This document shows, piece by piece, positions 33,527 to 41,194 of a DNA stretch of 64,000 nt. The notes beneath the pieces are model-generated. The model saw nothing but the letters and a program-made list of their open reading frames with translations. It made no database searches and was not told where the DNA came from. Each line of letters starts with the position of its first letter. Position 1 is the stretch's first letter. The position numbers were made by a program, and so were the translations under genes. Origin of the DNA: Romboutsia ilealis (lineage in GTDB: Bacteria; Bacillota; Clostridia; Peptostreptococcales; Peptostreptococcaceae); the NCBI RefSeq assembly GCF_900015215.1, contig NZ_LN555523.1, positions 792,912-856,911 on the forward strand, given 5' to 3'.

Positions 33527-34210
33527 TTATAGTATATTTTTTAAATCTAGTAAATTATTAATTTCATATTTAGGAACTATATCAGTATTATTAACCTTAT
33601 TAGCTAAGTTACACCAACAAGTATCTATTGAAGCATTTAATCCGCCTTTAATATCAGAAGATAAACTATCTCCAACCATTAAAACAGAAGATTTATCATC
33701 GTGGTTTAAAGATTTAAGTGCATACTCAAAAATCTCAGGATTAGGTTTTGCAATTTTAATTTCACCAGATATAATAATATCATCAAAATAGTGACTTACA
33801 TCAGATTCTCTAATTCTTTTGTGTTGAACATCAGCAAGTCCATTAGTTATTATACCTAATTTGTAGTTTTTAGATAAATATTCTAAAAGATCTTTTGTAT
33901 CTTCATATAAAAATGATCCTTGGCTTAAAAATTTAACATATAACTCACTAAGCCTTGTAGCATCATCAGATAAATTAAGTGTATTTATAAGTCTTTGGAA
34001 TCTTTCAACTTTTAAGTTATCTGCGGTAATTTTTCCTTCCTCAAATTCTTTCCATATTTTAGTGTTTATTTCCTTGTAAATATTTATACAATAATCCTTA
34101 TCATAATCTGTATCTAAATTAGACATTAAATTTTCTAAGGCATAATTTTCTGTCTTTTTAAAATCAAATAAAGTATCATCTGCATCAAATAAAATAACTT
34201 TATATTCCAT
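33527..34210 (-). CDS. HAD-family nucleotidase, YjjG-like
   Basis: The 227-residue HAD hydrolase has motif I DADDTLFDF (residues 9-17, with both catalytic Asp), motif II TNGLAD, the motif III Lys in AKPNPEIF, and motif IV GDSLSSDIKGG. The insert pattern and the FKKTE start match the YjjG/YfnB pyrimidine 5'-nucleotidases that remove non-canonical nucleotides. Substrate is inferred from the family. A truncated copy of its N-terminus lies at 35269-35355. Confidence 0.88.
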   Translation of the reverse strand: MEYKVILFDADDTLFDFKKTENYALENLMSNLDTDYDKDYCINIYKEINTKIWKEFEEGKITADNLKVERFQRLINTLNLSDDATRLSELYVKFLSQGSFLYEDTKDLLEYLSKNYKLGIITNGLADVQHKRIRESDVSHYFDDIIISGEIKIAKPNPEIFEYALKSLNHDDKSSVLMVGDSLSSDIKGGLNASIDTCWCNLANKVNNTDIVPKYEINNLLDLKNIL

Positions 34211-34377
34211 ATCAATCTCCTTTTGAATAAATAATATAATATTAAATTTGATTATAACATAAAAATAGCTACTTTAAAGTATAAGAATTTTATATAAAAA
34301 ATTATACTTTAAGGTAGCTAAATTTTTATTAATAAAGTGGCTAAAGGGGTTTATTAACATACTATTAAAAAAATAAA

Positions 34378-34451
34378 TCGTTGGCGTTATGAGTGAAACG
34401 AATTTTAAGCAACGGACGAAGTCGTTGGCGTTATGAGTGAAACGAATTTTA
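34378..34451. repeat. 30-bp direct repeat from a rearranged dispersed-repeat right module
   Basis: TCGTTGGCGTTATGAGTGAA followed by ACGAATTTTA occurs at 34378-34407 and 34422-34451. AAGCAACGGACGAAG lies between them. All blocks come from the right module, here shortened and duplicated. Confidence 0.75.
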
Positions 34452-34742
34452 TAAGAAAAATACTAAAAATAATAAAGGCCAAAGTCCACAACAAGATTTC
34501 TTATGACAATTGCAGTTATTTATATGGCAGTTACAATTGTTAAAACATTTATTAGGATGACTAATATTAGAATTAGATTTACAATTGACCCTTTTATTAT
34601 TTGCAAAATTTTTGTTATTACAATTTCTTCTAGGGGATGAGTTACAAGTTTTTAAAGTAGCAGTATTTTTATTACAGTTATTTATTTTACACTTATTGCA
34701 ATTTTTTAATTCTTTAGAGGATTTATTACTCAAAGGGAACAC
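34449..34742 (-). CDS. Cys/Asn-rich small protein with hydrophobic C-terminal tail, 97 aa
   Basis: The protein has about 15 Cys in an Asn/Lys/Ser-rich sequence (CNKCKINNCNKN, CNCHINNCNCHKKSCC), then the tail GLWPLLFLVFFL. This layout of a Cys-rich body with a short C-terminal membrane-seeking tail is typical of small clostridial surface or spore proteins, but the function is unknown. GGAGGTG precedes the ATG. Its stop is next to the 30-bp direct repeat. Confidence 0.75.
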   Translation of the reverse strand: MFPLSNKSSKELKNCNKCKINNCNKNTATLKTCNSSPRRNCNNKNFANNKRVNCKSNSNISHPNKCFNNCNCHINNCNCHKKSCCGLWPLLFLVFFL

Positions 34743-34879
34743 CTCCTTTAAAAATTACAGATTAATAAATAATATGACAACAATGCAAAAAAAGTTACAA
34801 AATATATTAAGAATAACCGTAACAAAGACTTTTTTAATAACATAATCTATAGTATAGCTATTTACAAGGGGGATAGTTT

Positions 34880-35272
34880 ATGGCAAAGGCAGAATATGGA
34901 GACATAATATATACTAAGAATAATCTATATAGGCATTATGGAATATATATAAATGAAAATTGTGTAATTCATTATGATGGTAAATTAGATGACATGTTTT
35001 TAAGAAAAATGTATATAAGGGAAACTACCATGGATAGATTCTTAGGTGGGAAAACATGTTATTATATAGATAAAAGAAAAGCAAAATTTAATAATGAGGA
35101 AGTAGTTAAAAGAGCAAGAGAGTTTATAGGAGAAGATAAATTTAATTTAGTTGCACATAATTGTGAACATTTTGCGATGTGGTGTAAAACAGGTGAGCCA
35201 AGATCAAAACAAGTATATTTAACACTTTTATTAGCTATAACTATAAAATCATGTCTAAATAATAAAGGTTAG
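34880..35272 (+). CDS. LRAT/NlpC-P60-fold protein, 130 aa
   Basis: The permuted papain-like fold of the LRAT/HRASLS group is suggested by GDIIYTKNNLYRHYGIYI (with the catalytic His in RHYG), VIHYDG and the nucleophile motif HNCEHFAMW near residue 97. Such proteins act as thiol acyltransferases or hydrolases on lipids or amides. The bacterial substrate is unknown. There is no secretion signal. GGGGGA lies before the ATG. Confidence 0.85.
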   Translation: MAKAEYGDIIYTKNNLYRHYGIYINENCVIHYDGKLDDMFLRKMYIRETTMDRFLGGKTCYYIDKRKAKFNNEEVVKRAREFIGEDKFNLVAHNCEHFAMWCKTGEPRSKQVYLTLLLAITIKSCLNNKG

Positions 35273-35355
35273 GATAAAATAAAATGATTCTCTTTTAGCT
35301 TTTTAAAATCAAATAAAGTTTTATCTGAATCAAATATTATAGATTTGTATTTCAT
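35269..35355 (-). pseudogene. truncated duplicate of the HAD nucleotidase N-terminus
   Basis: ATG at 35355 opens 28 codons, MKYKSIIFDSDKTLFDFKK onwards, clearly homologous to the start of the HAD protein at 34210 (MEYKVILFDADDTLFDFKK). The second motif Asp has become Lys. It ends at a TAA that overlaps the stop of the LRAT-like gene. An AGAGGA site is still visible. Confidence 0.7.
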
Positions 35356-35463
35356 AATTAATTAGTCCTCTGTAGTTTATTATAATTTTTTATAAATAAT
35401 CAAATTATATTATACAAATTTTGACCATATATTACCAAATATATACTTTAATGTATTTTTTTG

Positions 35464-35492
35464 TTGACACATACTTTTTTACATTGTATATT
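35464..35492 (+). promoter_or_regulatory. promoter of the symporter gene
   Basis: TTGACA (35464-35469), 17 bp, TATATT (35487-35492): a near-consensus sigma-A promoter about 20 bp before the attenuator. Confidence 0.75.
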
Positions 35493-35509
35493 AAAAAATA
35501 TAGGATACC

Positions 35510-35595
35510 TTTAAGATAGTCCCGTGAGACTAATAAGGAATTGTACGTAATGTAGTATTTTTGCCTTAATATCTATTGGTATTAAGGCTTTTTTT
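35510..35595 (+). promoter_or_regulatory. PyrR-type RNA attenuator (binding loop plus terminator)
   Basis: ACCTTTAAGATAGTCCCGTG at 35516-35535 region, continuing GAGACTAATAAGG, matches the conserved PyrR binding loop: lower stem CCTT/AAGG, upper stem AGTC/GACT, and the GTGAG loop. Downstream, GCCTTAATA/TATTAAGGC plus seven T forms a terminator (35563-35595). TAATAAGG after the loop can pair, with one mismatch, with CCTTAATA of the terminator arm, giving an antiterminator. PyrR with UMP would stabilise the loop and shut the gene off. Confidence 0.72.
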
Positions 35596-35624
35596 GGTAT
35601 CCTAAAAAATTTTAGGAGGATACT

Positions 35625-36977
35625 ATGAATAAAACTCAAACTTCAACAAATCATGCTAATAAATTAGCTATCAAAATGGCAACTGCCTTAATAATCGGAT
35701 TAATAGCTGGAACATCATTTATTTTTTTAAGGGAAAATTTAATCTCAAGTGGAAATAGTGATACTTGGACTATGATAAATAATTTATTATTCCAAGATAT
35801 AACTAATAAAGAAGCAAGTAATGCAATTGGAATCTTTTATATAGTTGGTCAACTATTTATAAACTCATTACAATTAGTAATAGTACCTATGGTATTTACA
35901 TCAATAACTCTTGCTATGTGCAATATAAGTGATACAAAAAAATTAGGTCGTATATCTTATAAAACAATATTAGGATTTTTAGGGACATCTTTATTTGCAC
36001 TAATACTAGCTGGTATATTTGGACTGACTGCTAATAAACTTGGTTTATTTAATGTAAGTATAGATAATATAGCTTCAAGTGAAGGAAGTATTGCTAGCAA
36101 TCCACTTTTAGTATTTGTACAAGCTATACCAAATAATATAACATCAGTATTTGGTGAAAATGGACGTGTTTTATCTATAGTTTTCTTAGCTAGTGTTACT
36201 GGAATTTGTATTAATTCTTTAGGTGATGAAATTTTAGTATTAAAGAAGTTATTACAAGATATAAATAAAATAATAACTACTTTCTTAACATTTGTTATAA
36301 CTAAATTTGGACCAATAGCTATATTTGTTTTAATAACAAGAACTTTTGCAATTTATGGTGTTGATCATTTAAAACCAGCTCTTGCATATGTTGGTACTGC
36401 TACAATAGCTTTACTGATATTTTTAAGCTTTGGATACGCTTTATTTATTTACTTTACTACTGGATTAAATCCAATGATATTTGTAAAGAAAATTTCAAAA
36501 GTAGCTTTATTTGGTTTCTCTACATCTTCATCTGCTGCTACACTTCCTTTAAATACTAAAACGGTTGTTGAAGAGTTAGGTGTAAGTGAAGAAATAGCAT
36601 CTTTTACATTACCACTTGGTATGACTATTAATATGAACGGAACTGCTATAATGCAAGTTATCGCAGCAATATTTATAGCATCTAGTTCTGGATATGAGGT
36701 TACTGTAGGAAATATATTAATAATATCATTATTAGCTTTAATAGCATCAATTGGTACACCGGCTGCTCCTGGTGCTGGGGCTATAATATTATTTACTGTT
36801 TTAACAGGTATGGGATATCAAAATGATGCAGCAGTACTTGCTTATTCATTGATACTTGCAATAAACAGACCAATAGAAATGCTTGTTACTTCATTGAATG
36901 TAGTTGGAGATGCTGCAACTTGTGTTTATGTGTCTAAATCAGAAAATAACTTAAATGAAGAAATTTATAATGGATAA
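35625..36977 (+). CDS. DAACS dicarboxylate/amino acid:cation symporter
   Basis: The 450-residue transporter has about eight membrane helices and two re-entrant loops. It shows the serine-rich FSTSSSAATLPLN motif near residue 305, NMNGTA near 338, and GTPAAPGAG near 385. These are the GltP/DctA substrate and Na-binding signatures. Known substrates in the family are glutamate, aspartate, C4-dicarboxylates and, for DctA, orotate. The PyrR-type leader upstream suggests aspartate or orotate uptake for pyrimidine synthesis, which is inference. The ribosome site is AGGAGG. Confidence 0.92.
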   Translation: MNKTQTSTNHANKLAIKMATALIIGLIAGTSFIFLRENLISSGNSDTWTMINNLLFQDITNKEASNAIGIFYIVGQLFINSLQLVIVPMVFTSITLAMCNISDTKKLGRISYKTILGFLGTSLFALILAGIFGLTANKLGLFNVSIDNIASSEGSIASNPLLVFVQAIPNNITSVFGENGRVLSIVFLASVTGICINSLGDEILVLKKLLQDINKIITTFLTFVITKFGPIAIFVLITRTFAIYGVDHLKPALAYVGTATIALLIFLSFGYALFIYFTTGLNPMIFVKKISKVALFGFSTSSSAATLPLNTKTVVEELGVSEEIASFTLPLGMTINMNGTAIMQVIAAIFIASSSGYEVTVGNILIISLLALIASIGTPAAPGAGAIILFTVLTGMGYQNDAAVLAYSLILAINRPIEMLVTSLNVVGDAATCVYVSKSENNLNEEIYNG

Positions 36978-37007
36978 TAAATAATATCTTAATTTAATAA
37001 TATAAAA

Positions 37008-37062
37008 TGGATCCTATATAGTTGACACGAGAAAAAGTGTGTGTATCTATATGGGATTTTTT
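37008..37062 (+). terminator. structured terminator after the symporter
   Basis: ATCCTATATAG pairs with CTATATGGGAT over 11 bp around a long loop containing GACACGAGAAAA, then seven T. A homologous structure with the same loop core is at 59597-59652. Confidence 0.7.
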
Positions 37063-37113
37063 TGTATTTTATTAACTAAGGAATGATTATAAGATGAGTA
37101 AAAAGATGTTTTA

Positions 37114-37335
37114 GATTTAGAAGATAGTAGGAGTTTAAATTTAAGAATAACACTTAATAGGGAGTTAACTATTGAAGAAATTCTTGCTAAGGAAGATGAA
37201 GTTGACTATAAAAACTGCAGAGCAATAGAAGAGCTTAAAATATTTATAAATGATTATATGTATTATTATAATAATGACTGTTGTCAGTAAAATTTTAAAA
37301 AGCTGACTCCTATACAAAATACAGAAATCAGCTTT
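37114..37335 (+). pseudogene. relic of an IS3-family (IS150-type) transposase C-terminus
   Basis: The frame reads EELKIFINDYMYYYNND, then CCQ and a stop, and continues in another frame as LKKLTPIQ. This is the IS3/IS150 orfB ending (DEYIxYYNNxRxQ, LKxxTPxxYR). The upstream part (LEDSRSLNLRITLNRELT) is not clearly transposase. The end of the relic forms an AAAAGCTGA/TCAGCTTTT hairpin that may now act as a terminator. The 36978-37418 gap otherwise holds no gene. Confidence 0.65.
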
Positions 37336-37418
37336 TAGTAACTTCTTAATAGCCTTTTTTAGTGTCATTGATAAAGGGTTCATTTAAAAAATGACAACAC
37401 CTTTATTATTTAAAAAGA

Positions 37419-37724
37419 TTATCTAGCAACGAATGTTTCACAGCTACTATTTTCAAAATTTATATCTACATGACTTGCATTACAAGCCCCATAACTATTA
37501 TATGTACACTTATTAGCACTACAAGATATATTTTGAGTACTAGTTAAACTTGTATCACCATGATAATTAGTCATGTTAAAGTTATCTTTATCTTTAAATG
37601 TATCACAATAAGTTTCAGGTGTTATAACTGCATCAAATCCTTCAACTTTTATTTGTGATGCATAACAGCCTCCAGTTTGATTAAATGCACAGTTTGTAGC
37701 TGAACAATGTAAATTACTTCCCAT
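37419..37724 (-). CDS. DUF1540 protein with two Cys-rich repeats, 101 aa
   Basis: The two DUF1540 repeats are LHCSATNCAFNQTGGCYAS (residues 4-22) and ISCSANKCTYNSYGACNAS near 63-80, each with a CxxxxCxxNxxGxC pattern and a later CDTF or CETF Cys. They are thought to bind metal. These proteins are widespread in clostridia and their function is unknown. GGAGGT precedes the ATG. Confidence 0.93.
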   Translation of the reverse strand: MGSNLHCSATNCAFNQTGGCYASQIKVEGFDAVITPETYCDTFKDKDNFNMTNYHGDTSLTSTQNISCSANKCTYNSYGACNASHVDINFENSSCETFVAR

Positions 37725-37805
37725 AAAATACCTCCTAAATAAAATTCTATTATTATTATGTCAAAGATAAATTATTTTAATCATTTACATCTGAAAATAA
37801 ATATA

Positions 37806-39002
37806 TTAACTTAATATATTTATAAATAAGATTATACAAGGCATTGTAAACAAATCAAGCAAAAAGGCAGCAACTAAAGGGACTACTAAAAAAGCTTTTT
37901 TAGAATAACCATATTTATCGCTTATAGATGTCATATTAGCTAAAGCTGTAGGAGTAGCACCTAAACCATGACCAATAAGACCACTTATCATAACTGCGGA
38001 ATCGAAGTTTTTACCAAGAATTTTAAAACAAATAAAAATAGAGTAGATAACTATAAAAATAGCTTGGCATATAACAATAATAAGTATTGGACCAAATAAA
38101 CTTGATAACTTAAATAAATCAATGCTCATAAGGGCCATAGTCAAAAATATTCCAAGAGATAAATCACTTAAAAAATCAATAATTTTAAAATCTAAATTTA
38201 TAATATTAACTTTATCATTTACATTTCTAAATAACACAGATATTAACATACAACCAGTTATAGCTGGAATTATTATACCTGTTATGTTGAAAAATATATT
38301 TGCTATTAATTTTCCTAAAGATATACAAAGAAGAATAGTTAATAATTGTTCTAAAAATGAAAAAATATCAAGGTTTATTCTATTATCAATATTTTTTGAT
38401 GTAGACACCTTTTTATATTTTAAGCCTGGTTTTAATTTATACTTGTCAATTAAAAACTTTGCAAGAGGAGATCCTATAAGCCCTGCTAATATTAGACCAA
38501 GTGTTGATGCTGCTATACCAACACTTATAGCATTTTGTACACCTAAATTTTCTATAGTAGCACCATAGGCAGCAGAAGAACCATGTCCACCTTCCATTGA
38601 AATCGTACCACACATAAGCCCAAGTAATGGATTTATGCCTATAACTTTAGATAAAATAACAGCAATTATATTTTGGCAAAATGATAAAACTCCGCATAAA
38701 ATCCAATATTTTATAAGTGCTTTTCCACCTTTTTTTACTAAGGACATGCTCATACCAACACCAACTGTGGTAAAGAAAAAACATATTAGATAATCCATTA
38801 AAGAAGTATCCATAGAAATATCACAAATGTTAAAAAACTTTAAAAGAAGAGTTAGTAGACAAAATAATAATCCACCAATAACTGGTGAAGGAATACAAAA
38901 TCTATTGAATATATTGACTCTGTTTTTTATAAAATTACCTATAATAAATAAAATTATAGATAAAATCAAAGTCGAGGTAATATCCAAATTTAAAGAATGC
39001 AA
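37806..39002 (-). CDS. gltS: GltS sodium:glutamate symporter
   Basis: The 398-residue polytopic protein belongs to the GltS family. It opens with LDITSTLILSIILFIIGNFI and has PSPVIGGLLF (near 38), MCGTISMEGGHGSSAAYG (near 130-148) and, in the second half, ISGLIGHGLGATPTALANM. The paired GGHG and GHGLGATP segments are the re-entrant loops. It imports glutamate with Na+. TTG start at 39002 after AGGTGG. It is convergent with the DAACS symporter, so two acidic-amino-acid carriers lie close together. Confidence 0.94.
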   Translation of the reverse strand: MHSLNLDITSTLILSIILFIIGNFIKNRVNIFNRFCIPSPVIGGLLFCLLTLLLKFFNICDISMDTSLMDYLICFFFTTVGVGMSMSLVKKGGKALIKYWILCGVLSFCQNIIAVILSKVIGINPLLGLMCGTISMEGGHGSSAAYGATIENLGVQNAISVGIAASTLGLILAGLIGSPLAKFLIDKYKLKPGLKYKKVSTSKNIDNRINLDIFSFLEQLLTILLCISLGKLIANIFFNITGIIIPAITGCMLISVLFRNVNDKVNIINLDFKIIDFLSDLSLGIFLTMALMSIDLFKLSSLFGPILIIVICQAIFIVIYSIFICFKILGKNFDSAVMISGLIGHGLGATPTALANMTSISDKYGYSKKAFLVVPLVAAFLLDLFTMPCIILFINILS

Positions 39003-39079
39003 AATACCACCTACCTTATATATTTTAACTTGTACGTATAAAAATATATTAGATAAGCTATAAAATAATGCATATAAAA

Positions 39080-39121
39080 TATGAGTTGCTTGAGTGAAGG
39101 ATGTGGCTAAATCGAATTTTG
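39080..39121. repeat. short relic of the dispersed-repeat right module
   Basis: GTTGCTTGAGTGAAGGATG and ATCGAATTTT resemble the CTCAAGCAACGG and GCGAATTTTT blocks but are strongly diverged. Confidence 0.3.
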
Positions 39122-39188
39122 AATTTATAATTTTTTTATTTGAATCTGTTTTAATATAATGTTGATTTTATAAACTATTTTGCAAATA

Positions 39189-39231
39189 AAAAAAGAAGAT
39201 ATGTACTTTCAAATGATGTATCTTCTTTTTA
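39189..39231. terminator. bidirectional hairpin terminator
   Basis: AAAAGAAGATA/TATCTTCTTTT stem between the minus-strand 73-aa gene and the gltS promoter region. Confidence 0.75.
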
Positions 39232-39257
39232 AAGTTTGTAATATATTAATATTATGA

Positions 39258-39479
39258 TTATTTAATATTGTTAAGTATTAATTTTAAAGATGTAATTACA
39301 AATATGACAACTCCTACAAAAGAAAGTATGTTTATTAACCAGAATGTTACCGATGGTAAATATGGTATCGGTAATATATTTATAAGTGATATAGCTAGCT
39401 GAAAAACATCACTTTGTAAAAATATAAGCATCAATGAACCTAAAGCTATATAAAGTAGTTTTAAATTCCTATCATTCAT
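39258..39479 (-). CDS. small membrane protein, 73 aa, two TM segments
   Basis: It starts MNDRNLKLLYIALGSLML. Hydrophobic helices cover about residues 8-32 and 42-66, joined by a Pro-rich loop (LPIPYLPSV). GGGAGGA precedes the ATG. Unknown function. A terminator follows. Confidence 0.7.
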   Translation of the reverse strand: MNDRNLKLLYIALGSLMLIFLQSDVFQLAISLINILPIPYLPSVTFWLINILSFVGVVIFVITSLKLILNNIK

Positions 39480-39558
39480 ATTTATCCTCCCTATTAACTC
39501 ATATTATATAACATATGATCTAAATTATGTTGCATCATTTTCAAAATCAATTTAAAAT

Positions 39559-40059
39559 CTAGCCTAATATTTTTATGAAATCATTAACAGTATCTAAAAG
39601 GTATTTACCTTTATAATATTCAAGTTTTATATCATCAAAACTAGGCATATCACGAACTACCTTAGGTCTTTCTTCAAATAATCCTAAAACATTAAAATCC
39701 TTATCTAAAACTGCTATACTAGGACCCTTAAAAGATTCTTTATCAATACCTAAAGCAGGAGCCATAAACTTTTTACCACGAGCCATAGTTATAACTGACA
39801 TGTTAAAGTTAGGATTAAGATCTAAAAATCTTTTTAAAACTGTAGCATTTAATTGAAAATCAGGACACCATATTTCACCTGAAACTAAGAAATTCACTTC
39901 ATAGTCTATACTTTCTATAAATGATATCATTTCATCAGTTAAATTTAATCTAGAATTATTTTTGAAAATTCTAGCTCTTTCCCCTTTAGTTCCTTCTCCT
40001 ACAGAACTTTCAAAGCTTTGACCAATTTCAAATAGCTCTTTAAGACTCATTTCAACCAT
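39559..40059 (-). CDS. thioredoxin-fold protein with a single active-site Cys
   Basis: The 166-residue product has a helical N-terminus and a thioredoxin-like core. The motif is GEIWCPDFQ, where related proteins have WCPDC. The resolving Cys is replaced by Phe, so a classic dithiol cycle is impossible. The Pro after the central strand appears as KGPSIAVLD. It may act as a mono-thiol reductase or a non-enzymatic binder. GGAGGT lies 6 bp before the ATG at 40059. Confidence 0.8.
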   Translation of the reverse strand: MVEMSLKELFEIGQSFESSVGEGTKGERARIFKNNSRLNLTDEMISFIESIDYEVNFLVSGEIWCPDFQLNATVLKRFLDLNPNFNMSVITMARGKKFMAPALGIDKESFKGPSIAVLDKDFNVLGLFEERPKVVRDMPSFDDIKLEYYKGKYLLDTVNDFIKILG

Positions 40060-40291
40060 AACAAACCTCCAAAATTATTATTTATATACATATACTACCA
40101 TAAATAATATAGAGTATGTAAATTTTACTTTATAATACAAATAAAATTATATAATTAGTAATGAGTATAATAAGTAAAAAATGTTAACCGTATATGTATA
40201 AATATTTTAATATACCTGATACAAATATAATATAATATAATTAAATTTATATTAAAAATTAGAAGTAAGGAAGTATGAGATCTAAGAAAGA

Positions 40292-40426
40292 ATGGATAAA
40301 AGAGTATCAAGAAGAACATATAATAATAAAGATATAGAAAGTAGTAAAATAACATCTATAATAGAGATGATAAATGTTCGTAATTGTGGAAGTTATTACA
40401 ATATAATTATAAATGGAAAAAGCTAA
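40292..40426 (+). CDS. possible 44-aa leader peptide upstream of two small membrane proteins
   Basis: ATG at 40292 opens a 44-codon basic peptide (MDKRVSRRTYNNKDIESSK...) whose stop overlaps the next ATG at 40413 by 14 bp. The next gene lacks its own ribosome site, so translational coupling would make sense. The site for this frame (TAAGAAAG) is weak, and another short frame starting at 40275 has the better AAGGAAG. Uncertain. Confidence 0.35.
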   Translation: MDKRVSRRTYNNKDIESSKITSIIEMINVRNCGSYYNIIINGKS

Positions 40427-40676
40427 AAAACTAATATTTATTTCATGTGTTATTACATTAATAATTTCTACAATTAATGTGCTAGATACAGAATTATTAA
40501 CAAGTACAATAGATTTTATTATAACAATTACGGTATTTTTAACTGCGATATTAAAACAAATTAATTTATTAAAATATAATAAATTAAATAAAAGTATATG
40601 TCAAATAATAAAAGAATCATGTATTATATGGATAGTTGCAATTAGCTTTTGTATAGTTGCAATAACTATGATTTAA
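40413..40676 (+). CDS. small membrane protein, 87 aa, three TM segments
   Basis: Three hydrophobic helices cover about residues 6-22, 28-48 and 66-86, with a basic Asn/Lys loop between the second and third. No family is recognised. No strong ribosome site. It probably depends on upstream translation. Followed 24 bp later by another small membrane protein. Confidence 0.6.
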   Translation: MEKAKKLIFISCVITLIISTINVLDTELLTSTIDFIITITVFLTAILKQINLLKYNKLNKSICQIIKESCIIWIVAISFCIVAITMI

Positions 40677-40700
40677 AAGATAATAAGAAAGGAGTAAAGA

Positions 40701-40937
40701 ATGAAAAAATCTTTAATATATGGAGTTAGTACAGCTGTAATCTTTTATATAACTACATCATATATACTTGAACCTTTTGGTATGTTTATAACATACGGTG
40801 GTGATAGTTATACACTATCATACCATATGTTTTCATATATGGGTTTAGTATTGTTAAGTGGAATAATTGTATTTTGTACAAGTATAATTATTCAAAAAAT
40901 TAACTATCTTATAGAGAAACTCGATAATAAAAATTAA
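40701..40937 (+). CDS. small membrane protein, 78 aa, two TM segments
   Basis: The first helix covers residues 7-25. An external loop (FGMFITYGGDSYTLSYH) is followed by a second helix at 44-66 and a charged tail. AAGAAAGGAG precedes the ATG. Likely an operon with the 87-aa gene. Function unknown. Confidence 0.68.
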   Translation: MKKSLIYGVSTAVIFYITTSYILEPFGMFITYGGDSYTLSYHMFSYMGLVLLSGIIVFCTSIIIQKINYLIEKLDNKN

Positions 40938-41098
40938 AATAATAATAGGTTATTTATGGATAATGTAATTTAGGGGGAAATTACAAAATGGAATGTTTGA
41001 GATATAATGTAGTATAAGGAATAAACATACTATATTTTAAGTTTGTAAATTTAATGTATTACTAATTAAAGCAACAAAAATAGCTAGATAATAATATG

Positions 41099-41157
41099 CT
41101 CCCTTTTGGTAGATAGTTAAAATAATAAAACTGTCTACCATAAAGGGAGTATTTTTA
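41099..41157. terminator. long bidirectional terminator hairpin
   Basis: CTCCCTTTTGGTAGA and TCTACCATAAAGGGAG pair with small internal mismatches. A T-run lies downstream and the minus strand also has a T-rich side. It ends both the small-membrane operon and the minus-strand lipoprotein gene. Confidence 0.75.
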
Positions 41158-41194
41158 TTACTTATTTATAACATTTTAATAAAGATAATTTTAA

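Noticed and set aside
34378..34451. CRISPR-like repeat pair
   Set aside because: Only two units, and the sequence between them belongs to the same dispersed repeat; no cas genes nearby.
34585..34845. 86-codon plus-strand open frame opposite the Cys/Asn-rich gene
   Set aside because: Antisense artefact of Asn/Lys-rich coding; the minus-strand frame has the ribosome site and the coherent Cys pattern.
38122..38568. 148-codon plus-strand open frame inside gltS
   Set aside because: Antisense to conserved GltS motifs; no ribosome site.
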